Assembly: GCA_000697455.1 (NCBI GenBank)
Contig: JNET01033001.1
Span: 1-64,000, forward strand
DNA length: 64,000 nt
Source of the DNA: Basidiobolus heterosporus B8920
Taxonomy: Eukaryota > Basidiobolomycota > Basidiobolomycetes > Basidiobolales > Basidiobolaceae
Direction of reading: 5' to 3'
The number at the start of each line of letters is the position of its first letter. The first letter of the stretch is position 1. Positions 36,633 to 46,928 of the stretch are shown here, in pieces. Below the pieces are notes generated by a model that was given only the letters and a program-made list of their open reading frames with translations, was not told the DNA's origin and ran no database searches. The position numbers were made by a program, and so were the translations under genes.

Positions 36633-37340
36633 TCAGTAATCGTAATGTTCCTTGGAGAAGTTGGGATCTTGTACAAACGGAGCAAGGATTTTGCTACCAG
36701 TTTGTAATAATGGATGCCCAGCAACACTAGTTAAGAGTTTATGTTAAGCATAATCGATAACAAAGGTGGTGAAGTCAGGAAACAAGTACACTTTCTTACA
36801 TTTGTAAAAATCTTTCTAGACCTTCTCGGCGTTGTTCGATCACTTCGTCGGAGAATCGGTGGGTGAACACTTTTCCTGGAAGATGGGGTATATTTACTCG
36901 AGGACATTCGCGTTCCAAGGCATCACGAAACCACTCGAAATCTCTGTAACGTCTACGTACAGAAGAGGAGTTTAACTTGAACGAAGGAAGGTTTGTCTAT
37001 AAAATGATACACGATAGAAACCAAAGCAAAGTTTAACCCATCAATCTGACCAACTTAAGTACTCGATATTTAAACGACGATTTTTTTTAAATCTATCACC
37101 TACTTGGCAAACCACCTCGTAATCAGTGTACATCTTTCTTCCGAAACCTTATTGTTTATAAGTACTAGTTCGTTGCGACCAAGATCTGATTCAATCTAGA
37201 AAAGACTCCTACTTACCGTGAGTTTGTGGATTCCTGACCTCAATCTCTAAGAAATTTTCGGGTACTCCATAAATGTCATCTAACGATTGTTGTTTAATAT
37301 CAGGTCTGATGTCATCTCCGAACGAACGATGAAGAGCCAT
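36633..37340 (-). CDS. SNX3: Sorting nexin 3 (PX-domain protein, Snx3/Grd19)
   Basis: Predicted 152 residues from four short exons: 37340-37217, 37147-37104, 36996-36800 and 36726-36633. All exons join in frame and end at TGA 36635-36633. It begins [13 protein letters not shown], then [20 protein letters not shown], a typical Snx3 start. The PX core follows: [20 protein letters not shown] with the arginines that bind phosphatidylinositol 3-phosphate, LPGKVF, and [18 protein letters not shown]. It ends with [20 protein letters not shown]. Snx3 recruits retromer to endosomes and retrieves cargo to the Golgi. Each exon is short, so the gene is invisible in single-frame scans. Confidence 0.92.
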
Positions 37341-38057
37341 TTCGTGATCAATATATCTTACAAAAGAAAATACAAGTTAAGGAGGGTATGTTGCGAAGAG
37401 AGCGGAGAGGTTTACTGCCAACAGTGAAAGTTACCAGTATTTTCAAGAAAGTCGAGTACAAAACGCCACTGGATATTCCACCAACCTTAGTAATACCACT
37501 TTCTGTATAGAAATTCGACTTACTTTCAGGTTATTCGGTTGGATTCAACCAATTGATCATGTCCCAAAATGTTTCTAGTTCTAGACTAATCTGATTATTT
37601 AATCTCTCTAATTATTGTCGACTTCATTACCCTATTATCGCAAGGGAAGGCTCTGATGCTCTGTAAAGCATATAGTCAACACATTTCCTTATTTGAAACG
37701 TGGATTATATTCCACGGCTTGAGCAGTCTCTTTGACCTTTAAATTTTGTAGAACATTGACTAGTACGGAGATTTATGTACCAATAACTCCCGATTGGTGT
37801 GTGGTTAGTAAAACGTAGGCCGTCGGGTGTTCCAAGGTCTTGTTGAGGTTGTTTCATTTAACACCGAGACGCTATTTATTTTCTTTTCCTGAAGAAACCA
37901 GTGAAAAGTATAAAAATGAGCAGGGCTTCTAGGTTTATTGAAGAGTTAATCTTGTCATTTTAACAGTCTCCGAACAAAACAGCAAGAATCCAAGTAAAGG
38001 TGCAGGCGCCTGTTACGGCATAAATTATATCTTTTAGAAATCGGTTTATTTACCTTC
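37341..38057. other. Intergenic region, SNX3 to half-LIM gene
   Basis: About 720 bases between divergent starts. It is AT-rich, and no protein or RNA gene was recognised. It should hold two promoters. Confidence 0.4.
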
Positions 38058-38679
38058 ATGAGGACCAACAATAGTTTGGTCTCTCGCTATGCCGAGGACA
38101 GGGCTAAAGAAAGTAGTTTGTTTGTTCAACCTCGTAGCAAACAACAGCGTACTCAAGAACTCTGTCAACTCTTTGACGACACTATTCCAGTCTCGAGCAA
38201 AGCCAACTCTATGAAATCACAAGCCGAGTTTCGAGTGGACGTGAAATCGCTAATAGCCAAGGTATGCAAGTTTACATCAAATACGTATTCCATATCTAAC
38301 AAGATAAATGCAGTTCGATTCAAAGAAGACCAACAGTGCGCCATCATCGGTCCGTACGCATGATAGGGTTCTTCATTCGACCTCTCTTCATCATTCCGCC
38401 AATGAGTTGGTTCAAGCACAAAAGTGGCAAAGAGCCTCTCCAACCTACCAACTGACAAAGCTGAGCTATGGAAAGGCAAACACAACAAGCAAATATTCAA
38501 CCACGTTATCTGTTTCACCTAATCTAGTATCCCCATCAAAGTCACCCACACGTTTCGCGAAAGCGCCTGAAGAACAACGATGTACTATTTGTAAAGAGCA
38601 TGTTGACGTAAACAAATTCGCAGTGATATCGGGCGAGTATTATTGTAGACTTCACTTCAAAATTACTTACCGATTATAG
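38058..38679 (+). CDS. Unassigned protein with a C-terminal half-LIM zinc motif
   Basis: Predicted 189 residues from two exons, 38058-38261 and 38314-38679, with clean GT-AG borders and no frame break. Most of the protein is polar and probably disordered. The last 32 residues hold CTIC, then 17 residues, then CRLH. This C-x2-C-x17-C-x2-H spacing fits the second zinc module of a LIM domain. The first module is absent. No other similarity is recognised, so the function is unknown. Low-complexity serine/threonine content suggests a regulatory or scaffold role, but that is guesswork. Confidence 0.6.
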
Positions 38680-39195
38680 CTCCAACCGAATTTTACAAGA
38701 AATACCCTACTTATTCTTAGTCCATTCTCAATATTGAGCTTGTGTATTAGGTGACTTGAACAAGCCCGCATTCGTGACAAAAATAAAGATACTCCATAGA
38801 AGCCACAAGAGCGACATACCTCGTGGCCATTTTTTTTGGACGAGCGTATCAAACAGTACACGCAATCTCTTAAAGATTAGAATATTTCGCAAGTACAAGA
38901 TGATCAGTATACATAATGGGAAGGGTACTGATTCTGGTAACTTCTGAGCCTGACTCAATCTTGACAAACTTGTACACAACGATCACTATGGTTCAACTTT
39001 TCTCTGTCACAAAATAACAGTTAAACACTTGGGGCTGAGATCTCTGTTGCGCCCAACTGGATGTTCTACTGAGAACACTATGAAATACTACACCTGCAAA
39101 CGAGTTTGTAGTGAGCACAGTTGTGATAGAGCAAACTAACTCAACTATAAATACATTCTATTAGAGAAATCAACCAGGTCAATTTATGTGTTTCA
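38680..39195. other. Intergenic region before the 717-residue gene
   Basis: About 515 bases with no supported gene. Overlapping small open frames around 38667-38979 on both strands look accidental. Confidence 0.4.
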
Positions 39196-41349
39196 ATGTG
39201 GAGAAATAGCAGAATGGATACCGTCGAGGCTAACCAAGCTCGAATGTTCCAGGAGATGCGCGAGAATTACGCCACACTTTTGAGGGCAGTTCAGGTGTGC
39301 CAACATCAAAACTATCAGTTACACGAGAATTTTGTTCCCCGTATCTTTGTTGTCAAGCCAGTAGAAGAGTCAGGATGGAATATCTTGAGTATTATGCGTA
39401 GTAAATTTCGTCTTTACTTTTTATGCGAGTGTGGAGATTTTATTCAAAATCCTGACGCCCCCCGAGGTCTTACCAATGAAATGCATATAGCAATGCACGA
39501 AGGATACGAAATCCGGGAGCCAACTAAGTTCTTTAAAGCTTATGGGTCGTATATGTTGGCTTTCCTTCAGATATTAAGTACAGCTATTACAGTTGCTGGA
39601 GGCGCTGCTGGCGCCCTTGTGCCTTTGGTAGGAGCAGGGAATGACAGTCATAGAGAGTATTCCGGTGGCGTCACTGATCTTGTTTCATTAATTGATTGGA
39701 ATCTTTCCGCTTTGAAAACCTTTCAAGAGATTCCGGGGGTGAACGATTCTTCTGTAAGAGGAGCGCCATCACATATTACGGTTCAAGGAGCCGACCTGAG
39801 GCAACTTAGATCATACCTAAGAATTGCCGATAAAGATGATGTCTTGGGAAATCTAGTCAGAAGCGTACAAACTGACACTGGGAATATCCAATGGATATGT
39901 CAACAGCATTACAATGCAAAATACAATGCGGAGCAGGAAATTCACTTTTATAACTATGTCGAGTCTAACAGAATCAAATACGATCGGGATAATGGAAGAT
40001 GTGAGGTTCATTTGGTCTCACGAAAGCTAGCAAGAAACTTTTATCAAGCAATGAAGCACGCTTTATGTCTAAATGTTCTACGTGTGACACTTGACTGGGA
40101 GCTGTCAGGAACTGATATTAAGATGCTAAATACTGCAATCGTAACATCCAATATCAAGGTCCTGGTCTTGGATTGCTGCGACTTTGTGAAATCCTCAATG
40201 AAGAACGTGTATGATGTACGATATACAGAACTCTCTGAACTTCTAAAGAATATCAAACTAAAGGAAATCCATCTACACAGGGTTGGTCAGTTCCTTTCGA
40301 AGGCTGAAATACCAGCCAAGCCTACTCATCTTACAACCTTTGGCATCGCTGGGAATCTCAGATTGATTCCCGGTAATATCAACAAAGTTATCTCCTTCAT
40401 GAACTATTGCGAAAAAACCTACATGTTTGGATACTCATCTGACGATAGAAACCCATTCAACTTTGAGTCCCCCACGCCCCATCTAAATATTCGAAATGTA
40501 ATGGATTCAGTTGCAAGAGAGGACCGACAAGTTCGAAAACTACATATTCAAGGGAAAACGCCGTTAGACGAAACTACTGTCAACACAATCATACTTTTGG
40601 CGAGGAGAGTTGCCTTGACCGATGTAAACTGCTGTTTCCCGCTTTCTGCAGCTTCGGGAGCACTATCCCTTCTTAAGTTAACGAAAGAGCCCCAGTCAAA
40701 GGTTGATCGGAAGTGGTGCGATTTTATAAAGGCTGTACTGAGATATCCTAATGTACTAAGAACACTACAACTCAGAACTACCATTTGTCAAGAAACCATC
40801 AAAGAACTTGTTGCCTCCACAGCACAAGAAAATGCACTCAATGATATTTTCCTTTCTGTAAAAAATCTGATAGCTGCAGCAGACGATTTAGAAACCATAC
40901 TTCCTAGGTTAAAAGTACAAAAGTTGGGCTTTGAGATTGCTCATATTCGAACCAGTATTTCCAGCATTGTTTGTCAACTCGGGTTGAACTTTCTTTTGGC
41001 AGAAACCTGGTTAAAAATCCTAAACTCCATTAACTTTCAAACTATCCAAGAGTTTCGTTTGGAATTTCAGGATGCTCACGACCAGGCCAGTTTCGAAGAT
41101 ATGTGCCAGACACTAGTACCAAAAACCGCTAAAGAGCATCCTTTTGCACGCTTTAGAGAAGGTGTTCAAAACCAAGGAAACAGCTTACACTCAAGACTTT
41201 TTGAACAATTTGCGAGGTCTAGGGACTGCCCAAAAGGAGTGATACTATTTATTAGGCAGAATATAGATCAAGATAGCCAGCTAGCTAATTCAAGGGCCTT
41301 GCGAAATCAGTGGTGGAGAATTTGGCATGACAATCGTCTGCAGATTTAG
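39196..41349 (+). CDS. Intronless 717-residue protein of unknown function with leucine-rich-like C-terminal half
   Basis: One uninterrupted exon in a window where almost every long gene has introns. The N-terminus (about residues 10-45) may form a helix. Next come ENFVPRIFVVKP and FRLYFLCECGDFI, then HIAMHEGYEIREPTKFFKAY and a hydrophobic segment near residues 120-150 (MLAFLQILSTAITVAGGAAG). A short domain follows with GADLRQLRSYL, VLGNLVRSV and IQWICQQHYNAKY. The remainder has leucine-rich spacing such as LCLNVLRVTLDWE and IKVLVLDCCDF. From memory it resembles a large uncharacterised family in Mortierellomycota and Glomeromycota. No kinase, NACHT or GTPase motif is seen. Function is unknown. 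Confidence 0.7.
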   Translation: MWRNSRMDTVEANQARMFQEMRENYATLLRAVQVCQHQNYQLHENFVPRIFVVKPVEESGWNILSIMRSKFRLYFLCECGDFIQNPDAPRGLTNEMHIAMHEGYEIREPTKFFKAYGSYMLAFLQILSTAITVAGGAAGALVPLVGAGNDSHREYSGGVTDLVSLIDWNLSALKTFQEIPGVNDSSVRGAPSHITVQGADLRQLRSYLRIADKDDVLGNLVRSVQTDTGNIQWICQQHYNAKYNAEQEIHFYNYVESNRIKYDRDNGRCEVHLVSRKLARNFYQAMKHALCLNVLRVTLDWELSGTDIKMLNTAIVTSNIKVLVLDCCDFVKSSMKNVYDVRYTELSELLKNIKLKEIHLHRVGQFLSKAEIPAKPTHLTTFGIAGNLRLIPGNINKVISFMNYCEKTYMFGYSSDDRNPFNFESPTPHLNIRNVMDSVAREDRQVRKLHIQGKTPLDETTVNTIILLARRVALTDVNCCFPLSAASGALSLLKLTKEPQSKVDRKWCDFIKAVLRYPNVLRTLQLRTTICQETIKELVASTAQENALNDIFLSVKNLIAAADDLETILPRLKVQKLGFEIAHIRTSISSIVCQLGLNFLLAETWLKILNSINFQTIQEFRLEFQDAHDQASFEDMCQTLVPKTAKEHPFARFREGVQNQGNSLHSRLFEQFARSRDCPKGVILFIRQNIDQDSQLANSRALRNQWWRIWHDNRLQI

Positions 41350-41686
41350 TCGAGTTTGGCAAATTTCTTATTGTCGATCAACGAGCTGTATCTTGCCATA
41401 TTCCTATATATCTCCACTACCTCTACCACTCCACCAAATGTGTCATATAATGGTTCAATATCAACGAAAACAACTACCAAATCGTCGATCGAATCCGCTT
41501 TGCATATTTCAAAGTAAAGGTTGGCCTCGAAGAATACATTTAAACTCTATAATGATTTGTGAGGTTGACAAAGGCTGGAATGCCGCGATAGGGCTAATGA
41601 TAAGAGAGAATAGACGAATAGGAGACAGAGAAGTCAATGGGAATGCAATACTATTAGGACTATTCGCTGCGGGATGTTGTGAGTCT
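41350..41686. other. Intergenic region, convergent gene ends
   Basis: About 340 bases between the stop codons of the 717-residue gene and the convergent carrier gene. An open frame at 41327-41734 on the plus strand overlaps both genes and is judged accidental. Confidence 0.4.
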
Positions 41687-42679
41687 TTAGGAAAGGAACT
41701 TCAGAACGGATTCATACACCAAGAAGTTGATTGAATGTATAGGGAAAGCGCGTACTAAGGTAGGTACCATTCCGGAGTACAGGCCACGGACTCCAGATTG
41801 GGCCTTGACTTTCCTAAAGCAATCCCAAAATCCGGTGTACGTTTTTGTAGGAAGGAAAGCCTCTTTTTGAATCCGAGATTTTATGAGATCGATCGGGAAT
41901 CCCACTAACCAAGAAAATGTTCCACTACATCCACCCGCCAAAAGAAATACCAGAGGAGAAGGTGAGAAATGAAACACATTAAGTGCTGTATGCTTAAAGG
42001 TTTCGTAGAAGCCGAAGTAAAAGGCAGTACCAAGACTGTCTCGAAGTGCATGAAGATGAGTGCTATTATATAGTGAAGGTAACCCATGTGTACGTAATAG
42101 TCGAAGTCCACAAGAGAAAGTGTTTTCGTTCAATGGAATGGATTTTGTTGAACTAGCAAGTACTCGTTGGAGCTGCATTTGAATCTTCATCAGCTCCAGT
42201 GGAGCGCATATTAAACTAGTAATAAAGCCTGAGGTTGCGCCTGCCCCAAGAATGCAAGGCAGAGTTTTGTAGTAATTGGTCTTCGCATATTCTTCTATGG
42301 TCGTATTTGTTGAGCCAATACAAAACCGATGGATTAAGGAGGTTTTCCCCTCAACATAAACTGTAAAAGAGAAAGCCTTAATTAAAGTTACGCTAACCAA
42401 TGGACTGGCGATTCCTCGCCAAAAGGCTCCTACTCCTTCGTTTTGCAGAACCGAGCGAGCACAAGCATTCATAGAAGGATAGTCTGCTGTTTGCATACGA
42501 GTCTTCAAGCAATCAAAAGGGTATCCCACTAATGTTCCGACAGTGCCGGAAGCGCCTGCTGCAATAGCAGTTTTGTATGGCTTTAAGCTTGCCAGAAGAG
42601 AAGGGTCTGGGTTAAGAGCAGTACTGTCTATCTCATTGTTGCTGGCTTTTAAAGAGAGTTGTTGTGAGCCTTGACTCAT
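41687..42679 (-). CDS. SLC25 mitochondrial carrier, substrate unknown
   Basis: A single exon of 330 residues from the ATG at 42679. The frame is open about 6 codons further upstream but without an ATG. Three repeats carry the carrier signature PxD/ExxK/R: PFDCLKTRMQ, PLELMKIQMQ and PIDLIKSRIQ. The second is PLE rather than PxD, which the signature allows. Matching loops are present (GVGAFWRG, GLPSLYNS, GVRGLYSG). Six transmembrane helices of the inner mitochondrial membrane are expected. The substrate cannot be assigned; the sequence recalls dicarboxylate or acylcarnitine-type subfamilies only weakly. Confidence 0.88.
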   Translation of the reverse strand: MSQGSQQLSLKASNNEIDSTALNPDPSLLASLKPYKTAIAAGASGTVGTLVGYPFDCLKTRMQTADYPSMNACARSVLQNEGVGAFWRGIASPLVSVTLIKAFSFTVYVEGKTSLIHRFCIGSTNTTIEEYAKTNYYKTLPCILGAGATSGFITSLICAPLELMKIQMQLQRVLASSTKSIPLNENTFSCGLRLLRTHGLPSLYNSTHLHALRDSLGTAFYFGFYETFKHTALNVFHFSPSPLVFLLAGGCSGTFSWLVGFPIDLIKSRIQKEAFLPTKTYTGFWDCFRKVKAQSGVRGLYSGMVPTLVRAFPIHSINFLVYESVLKFLS

Positions 42680-43231
42680 GTTCAAGATAGATTTCACTTA
42701 AAAGGCCCTACTACTCTAGAAAACGGAGAAACAGCTGAGCTTGAAGCGAAGTAAAAGTTAGTCAGGCTCCTGACGGTGATCCTTGAATCTCATATACGAC
42801 ACATCGATACTAAAAATATTTGTGATTCCGGTATTTGCTATAAATAAGGAAAGTTAGGAGAATTGGATGGATTGTGCGATTAAGGTGGTGTGAATCAAGA
42901 TATCATAGGCAATTCACCAAAATACACCAATTTAGCAAGAGAAAGGTTTACCAACTAGCCCTTGCCCTTGGCCAATCCATGTTAGCTTGACTGGTCACCC
43001 ATTAGTTTAGGCAGTTTATCCGGTTACCGGAAAAAGGTGGGAACTGTGGTAACCTCATAGCCGAAGCAACAATAGGGTTAGAACATGCCGCAATGATGGA
43101 TTGATTTTATTGTAGTCACAAGTTGTACAATGATGGGAATGAACCGACAGTATGTGAATGATGTCTGGGGGTGAGATCGATGATGCTTGGAAGTGAGAGA
43201 ATAGGTTGCAAATGATGTCTATACAAAAGTT
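42680..43231. other. Intergenic region between two carrier genes
   Basis: About 550 bases containing the promoter of the first carrier gene and the 3' flank of FLX1. No gene is recognised. Confidence 0.4.
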
Positions 43232-44487
43232 CTAGCCGACCTTCTCATGTTCACGGAAGTACTTCGACATGTTCTCATAAACAGCAAAAGTTACACAAGT
43301 TCCCGGTAGTACGCGTATGGTATTCGGCCCAAGTCCTTTGTAGAAACCAGACATGCCCTCTGACCTGTATTACAGTTAGTTGCCAAATTACTTATGATCA
43401 AATAAATAAAACCACTAACCGAAAGATCTTGCAAATAGTGTCAATTGTTCCGGTATATTTTGCTTCAATTTGGTAATTCTAGGCGCTGCATTAATCTTTG
43501 ATGTTCAAGTGAGCAAGTAAATCATGACATACCTGTAGTCGAGTCTTGACCACTTGATATGGGTATGTAGATACGCTAGCGAAAACCTTCGAGGCAACGG
43601 CCATCATAATGTATTCATATGTGTCCTATTTAGAAGTAATTGAGATCTATTCGAATGCCGCAACCGCACAAAAGTTGTTACCAGTTTGTTCTTATCCTTG
43701 GTTGGATCGTATTCGACACGCCACTTTTTCATTTCTTCGTATGCCATGAATTGAAGGGCACCATGGGAGACACCAAACAATGCTGGAACGATACCACGAT
43801 AGAGTCCACGAAAGCCCTCATTCTTCGCAATCTTACAAAGGCCATCTGCATACAGTCAATCAGCAAAGAGTACACTAGCAACATCGAAAAGTATCCCTAC
43901 CGAACAATCCATTATACGCTTGAGTGTAGTGTTTACTGGTTGCCAACATACGAGTTTTCACTACCCAAATAGGATTCGTGCACAGGCTAGTAACAGCACC
44001 TGTGAATTTGAGATAAGTTATATAGCTTGAAGTGAAATAAGGTAGAGTACTGTCAGGTACCTGCTTCAGCTGCAGCTAACAAATGCTGAGATGCTGAGAG
44101 CTTGCCCTCGGTGTCCCCCGACATCTGTCTCTTGAAAACGCTATACCAATAGAAATAAAAACCCCAACTAAGGGTAGCTCCAGCCAGGTTTGGTGATAAA
44201 CCACGGTACAAACCAGACATTCCATCTTCAAGTAAAATGAGTTTCGTTGCTTTCAAAGCGCGTCCAACAATTGGTTTTCGGAGCTCTTTGGGGGAAGAAT
44301 CCACTACACAAAAATCCCACGGGAATTAAAAGAAACGAATGAAAAGTTGGCCTTTCAAATGAGCTTTACCTTGAAGTCTAGTTTTGATAACATCTAGAGG
44401 ATGTACGGCAATTGTGGTTGCAGCACCGGCGGTAAGACCGGCAACCGCTTGATCCACAGCTGGAAATCCAGAGAATGACTTGGACAT
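43232..44487 (-). CDS. FLX1: Mitochondrial FAD/folate carrier (Flx1/SLC25A32-like)
   Basis: A mitochondrial carrier of the SLC25A32 subfamily, split by several short introns. The first exon is 44487-44370, starting [17 protein letters not shown]. Signature blocks are [20 protein letters not shown] and [10 protein letters not shown]. Subfamily features include [20 protein letters not shown] and [20 protein letters not shown], which follow the human folate/FAD carrier closely. The C-terminus is [20 protein letters not shown] then HEKVG and a stop at 43232. Yeast Flx1 moves FAD across the inner membrane. Confidence 0.9.
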
Positions 44488-44735
44488 GAACAAAAGGGAG
44501 CTTCTTAACGTCAATTAGAATAGTTAGTCAAGTTTCGGTCTTATATTTCACACGAACCAATATCAGAAAGATAATCTCTTAGTGGACTGGAAAGATGATT
44601 AAAAGATGATTAATCGAAAGATTTATCCATCCAGATAGTCAATTGATCGCAGTCACTTGGGAAAAAAAAGACCACGTGATTGTATAAATGATGGTCAGAG
44701 TGAACAAAGGATCAATATTGTCAATCTTTACCACA

Positions 44736-46376
44736 ATGGACACCAAATGTAACAACTTGGGAAGTCCTCAGAAAACGCCTCCAACACTTCAACAAATAAC
44801 TGAAAGAGTGCTTATCAATTGGAGGAGCTGTACGTATGAGTTTTGTTTTTTGACGGATTATGAGGGCAGCCTTTTGGTTAATACTGAAACACTTTTTTCA
44901 CGGTTATCATAGCCATCAGTGATTTAGGAGATGTACCATATTACCTTATACACCCAGTTCTAAAGGAATGCTCTGCCGCTCAACTTGCTCACATAGAGCA
45001 CCTTAATCCAGTAAGTGGCACTTCCTTTTCCCTCCCCCCAAATAGGATGATATTAAAAATATTTATAAACCAGCATATATTGGATGAAGATGATGGTTGG
45101 TTTACTCAAACTTTCTGGCATTTCTACCGTATCTAAAATCCCGCTTCCTTCGTTTGGATATTATTTTCAGAACTATGGCAACCACTTTGTTTAAAAGACT
45201 TTTTCGAGGTTCGACAGGAACACGATTCGAACACCCTTCCAACCGTTATCTCCTGGAGGGATCTGTACATGGTATGCATAGTCCTATGACCAGCCACATC
45301 CTTACCTAACAACGTTGATTTTTAAGGAACATGAACACAACAAACATCTTAAATTTGAACAATGGAGCAAAAAGCTGAAGGAAAGGTATGCACAAGTCCA
45401 TAACCAGAAGAAGCATACAATATACACCGAAGATGTACCTCCACCTCCTAGAGTGTTTTCTTCAGGATGGGCCGCATTTAGAAGTGGAGAACGAAAAACC
45501 ACTCGTGGATTTTCAATTGCAGCCAAAGCTCGAGCGGAGACCCGACAGATTTCCTCAATCTACAGGTCCAACACAAACCCAGATTCTGGCTATCGGCGTC
45601 GTAAAGATACAACAAGCATCGGCACATCAAATGGATTCCCACGGACCAAATACGAATCACCACACACCTCAAGATATCCGTTAAAACCCGTCGCCAATCG
45701 CTCCCCCCAAACTCAATCACCCTCGTCCGAAAGAATCATGGCGAAGACCCATTCTGATAGCATGAGTCTAGAAAAGAGGATCAGTCCTGAAATCAAAAGA
45801 CAGATTACATCCGATTCGATCTTTAGAAAAAGTCCCAGTAGAACCCCAGCCTCTAGTAAAGTTTTCTCGTCTGACTGGAATGTATTCCAATCCTCCATTT
45901 CAGAAAGTAACTTCAAACGACCAAAAACCAACTCGTCCGTCATTCGTAAAATCCGCAGTGAGGCTCGCAATGAATCTCAACTTTTGGCCTCACCCCCATC
46001 TCGTTCTTACCCTCAATCAAAATCAGCCATTAGAACTAGAGTCGCTGGATCGGAGCAACACTCTCCGACATACAATGTCGGTACGATCAAACCCAGCTTG
46101 TCAAGATCTCCGAGCTCATCCAGTAATACACCAGCATGATTTGATGTTTGAACCCACAACAATATTGATTTTTGACTCTATCTAGATCGAATACAAGGAA
46201 GTGACGATCAAACCGGAGATGCAGGGTCAAATCCGTGGTGTAGTCCTGAGGTGGATGCGTCATTTTTTGCTATGGTAAGTACGAGCATCAAGGTCTTGCA
46301 TATTCTTGCCTAATATTTTGTTGGATAGTTGCATGGAAAAAAGCCACCTAAAAAACTGAAAGGAAGCTCCAACTAA
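44736..46376 (+). CDS. ELA1: Elongin A (Ela1-like) with a long tail
   Basis: Substrate-receptor subunit of the elongin ubiquitin ligase that acts on stalled RNA polymerase II. Short exons give an elongin A block in order: LQQITERVLINWRS, LGDVPYYLIHPVLKECS (BC-box region), QLAHIEHLNP, HILDEDDELWQPLCLKDFF and VISWRDLYM. These match the human pattern (VGDIPYHLL, DELWRKHC, SWREMYL). A basic helix (KHLKFEQWSKKLKERYAQ) and a long serine/arginine-rich tail follow. The last exons end DASFFAM and LHGKKPPKKLKGSSN, with stop 46374-46376. The start is uncertain: in-frame ATGs occur at 44688, 44691 and 44736. Confidence 0.85.
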
Positions 46377-46928
46377 ATGCATGTTTTCTATCATGGAATT
46401 TCAATCGCATACTATACAGAGTCATCACTAGGCTTGCCCTTTTAGTCGTACTTCATTCTTTCCCTTTTTCCCACCTGAAATTTAGAACGTCGGTTACATA
46501 ACAATGTACATATTGAGTCTGACGTCAAAGAATCGATTGCCAAATTTCTTTTCATGGCCCATGTAAATCCTCGAAAGACCCACTCAAGACCAATGAGGCA
46601 ATCTTAGTAAAAGCCTTCCCTTGAGTCAAACATCTCATACAATTTGGGACTGATCTAACACGACCATATCACCTGTTGGATTAATTCGTCAAATCGCCAG
46701 AACATCCAAAAATAAAGACCAACACCATTTTGCTGGTAGCTGGTAATCGGTTTAATTCATTTTTTCAATTCAAAATAATTCAGTTTTTTCTATACACTCA
46801 AAAGCCTAGAATGCCAAGAAGAGTTCTTGATTTGTTCATGGATATACGAATCAGGTACACTGACTACTACTATACTCCCTCCTTTGGAAGCAATGTCAGT
46901 TGGGAATGAAACGAACATTATCAAGACT
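46377..46928. other. Intergenic region, convergent ELA1 and GLC3 ends
   Basis: About 550 AT-rich bases between two convergent stop codons. No gene is recognised. Confidence 0.45.

Noticed and set aside
41327-41734. Plus-strand 135-codon open frame
   Set aside because: It overlaps the end of the 717-residue gene and the end of the carrier gene on the opposite strand, and shows no recognisable similarity.
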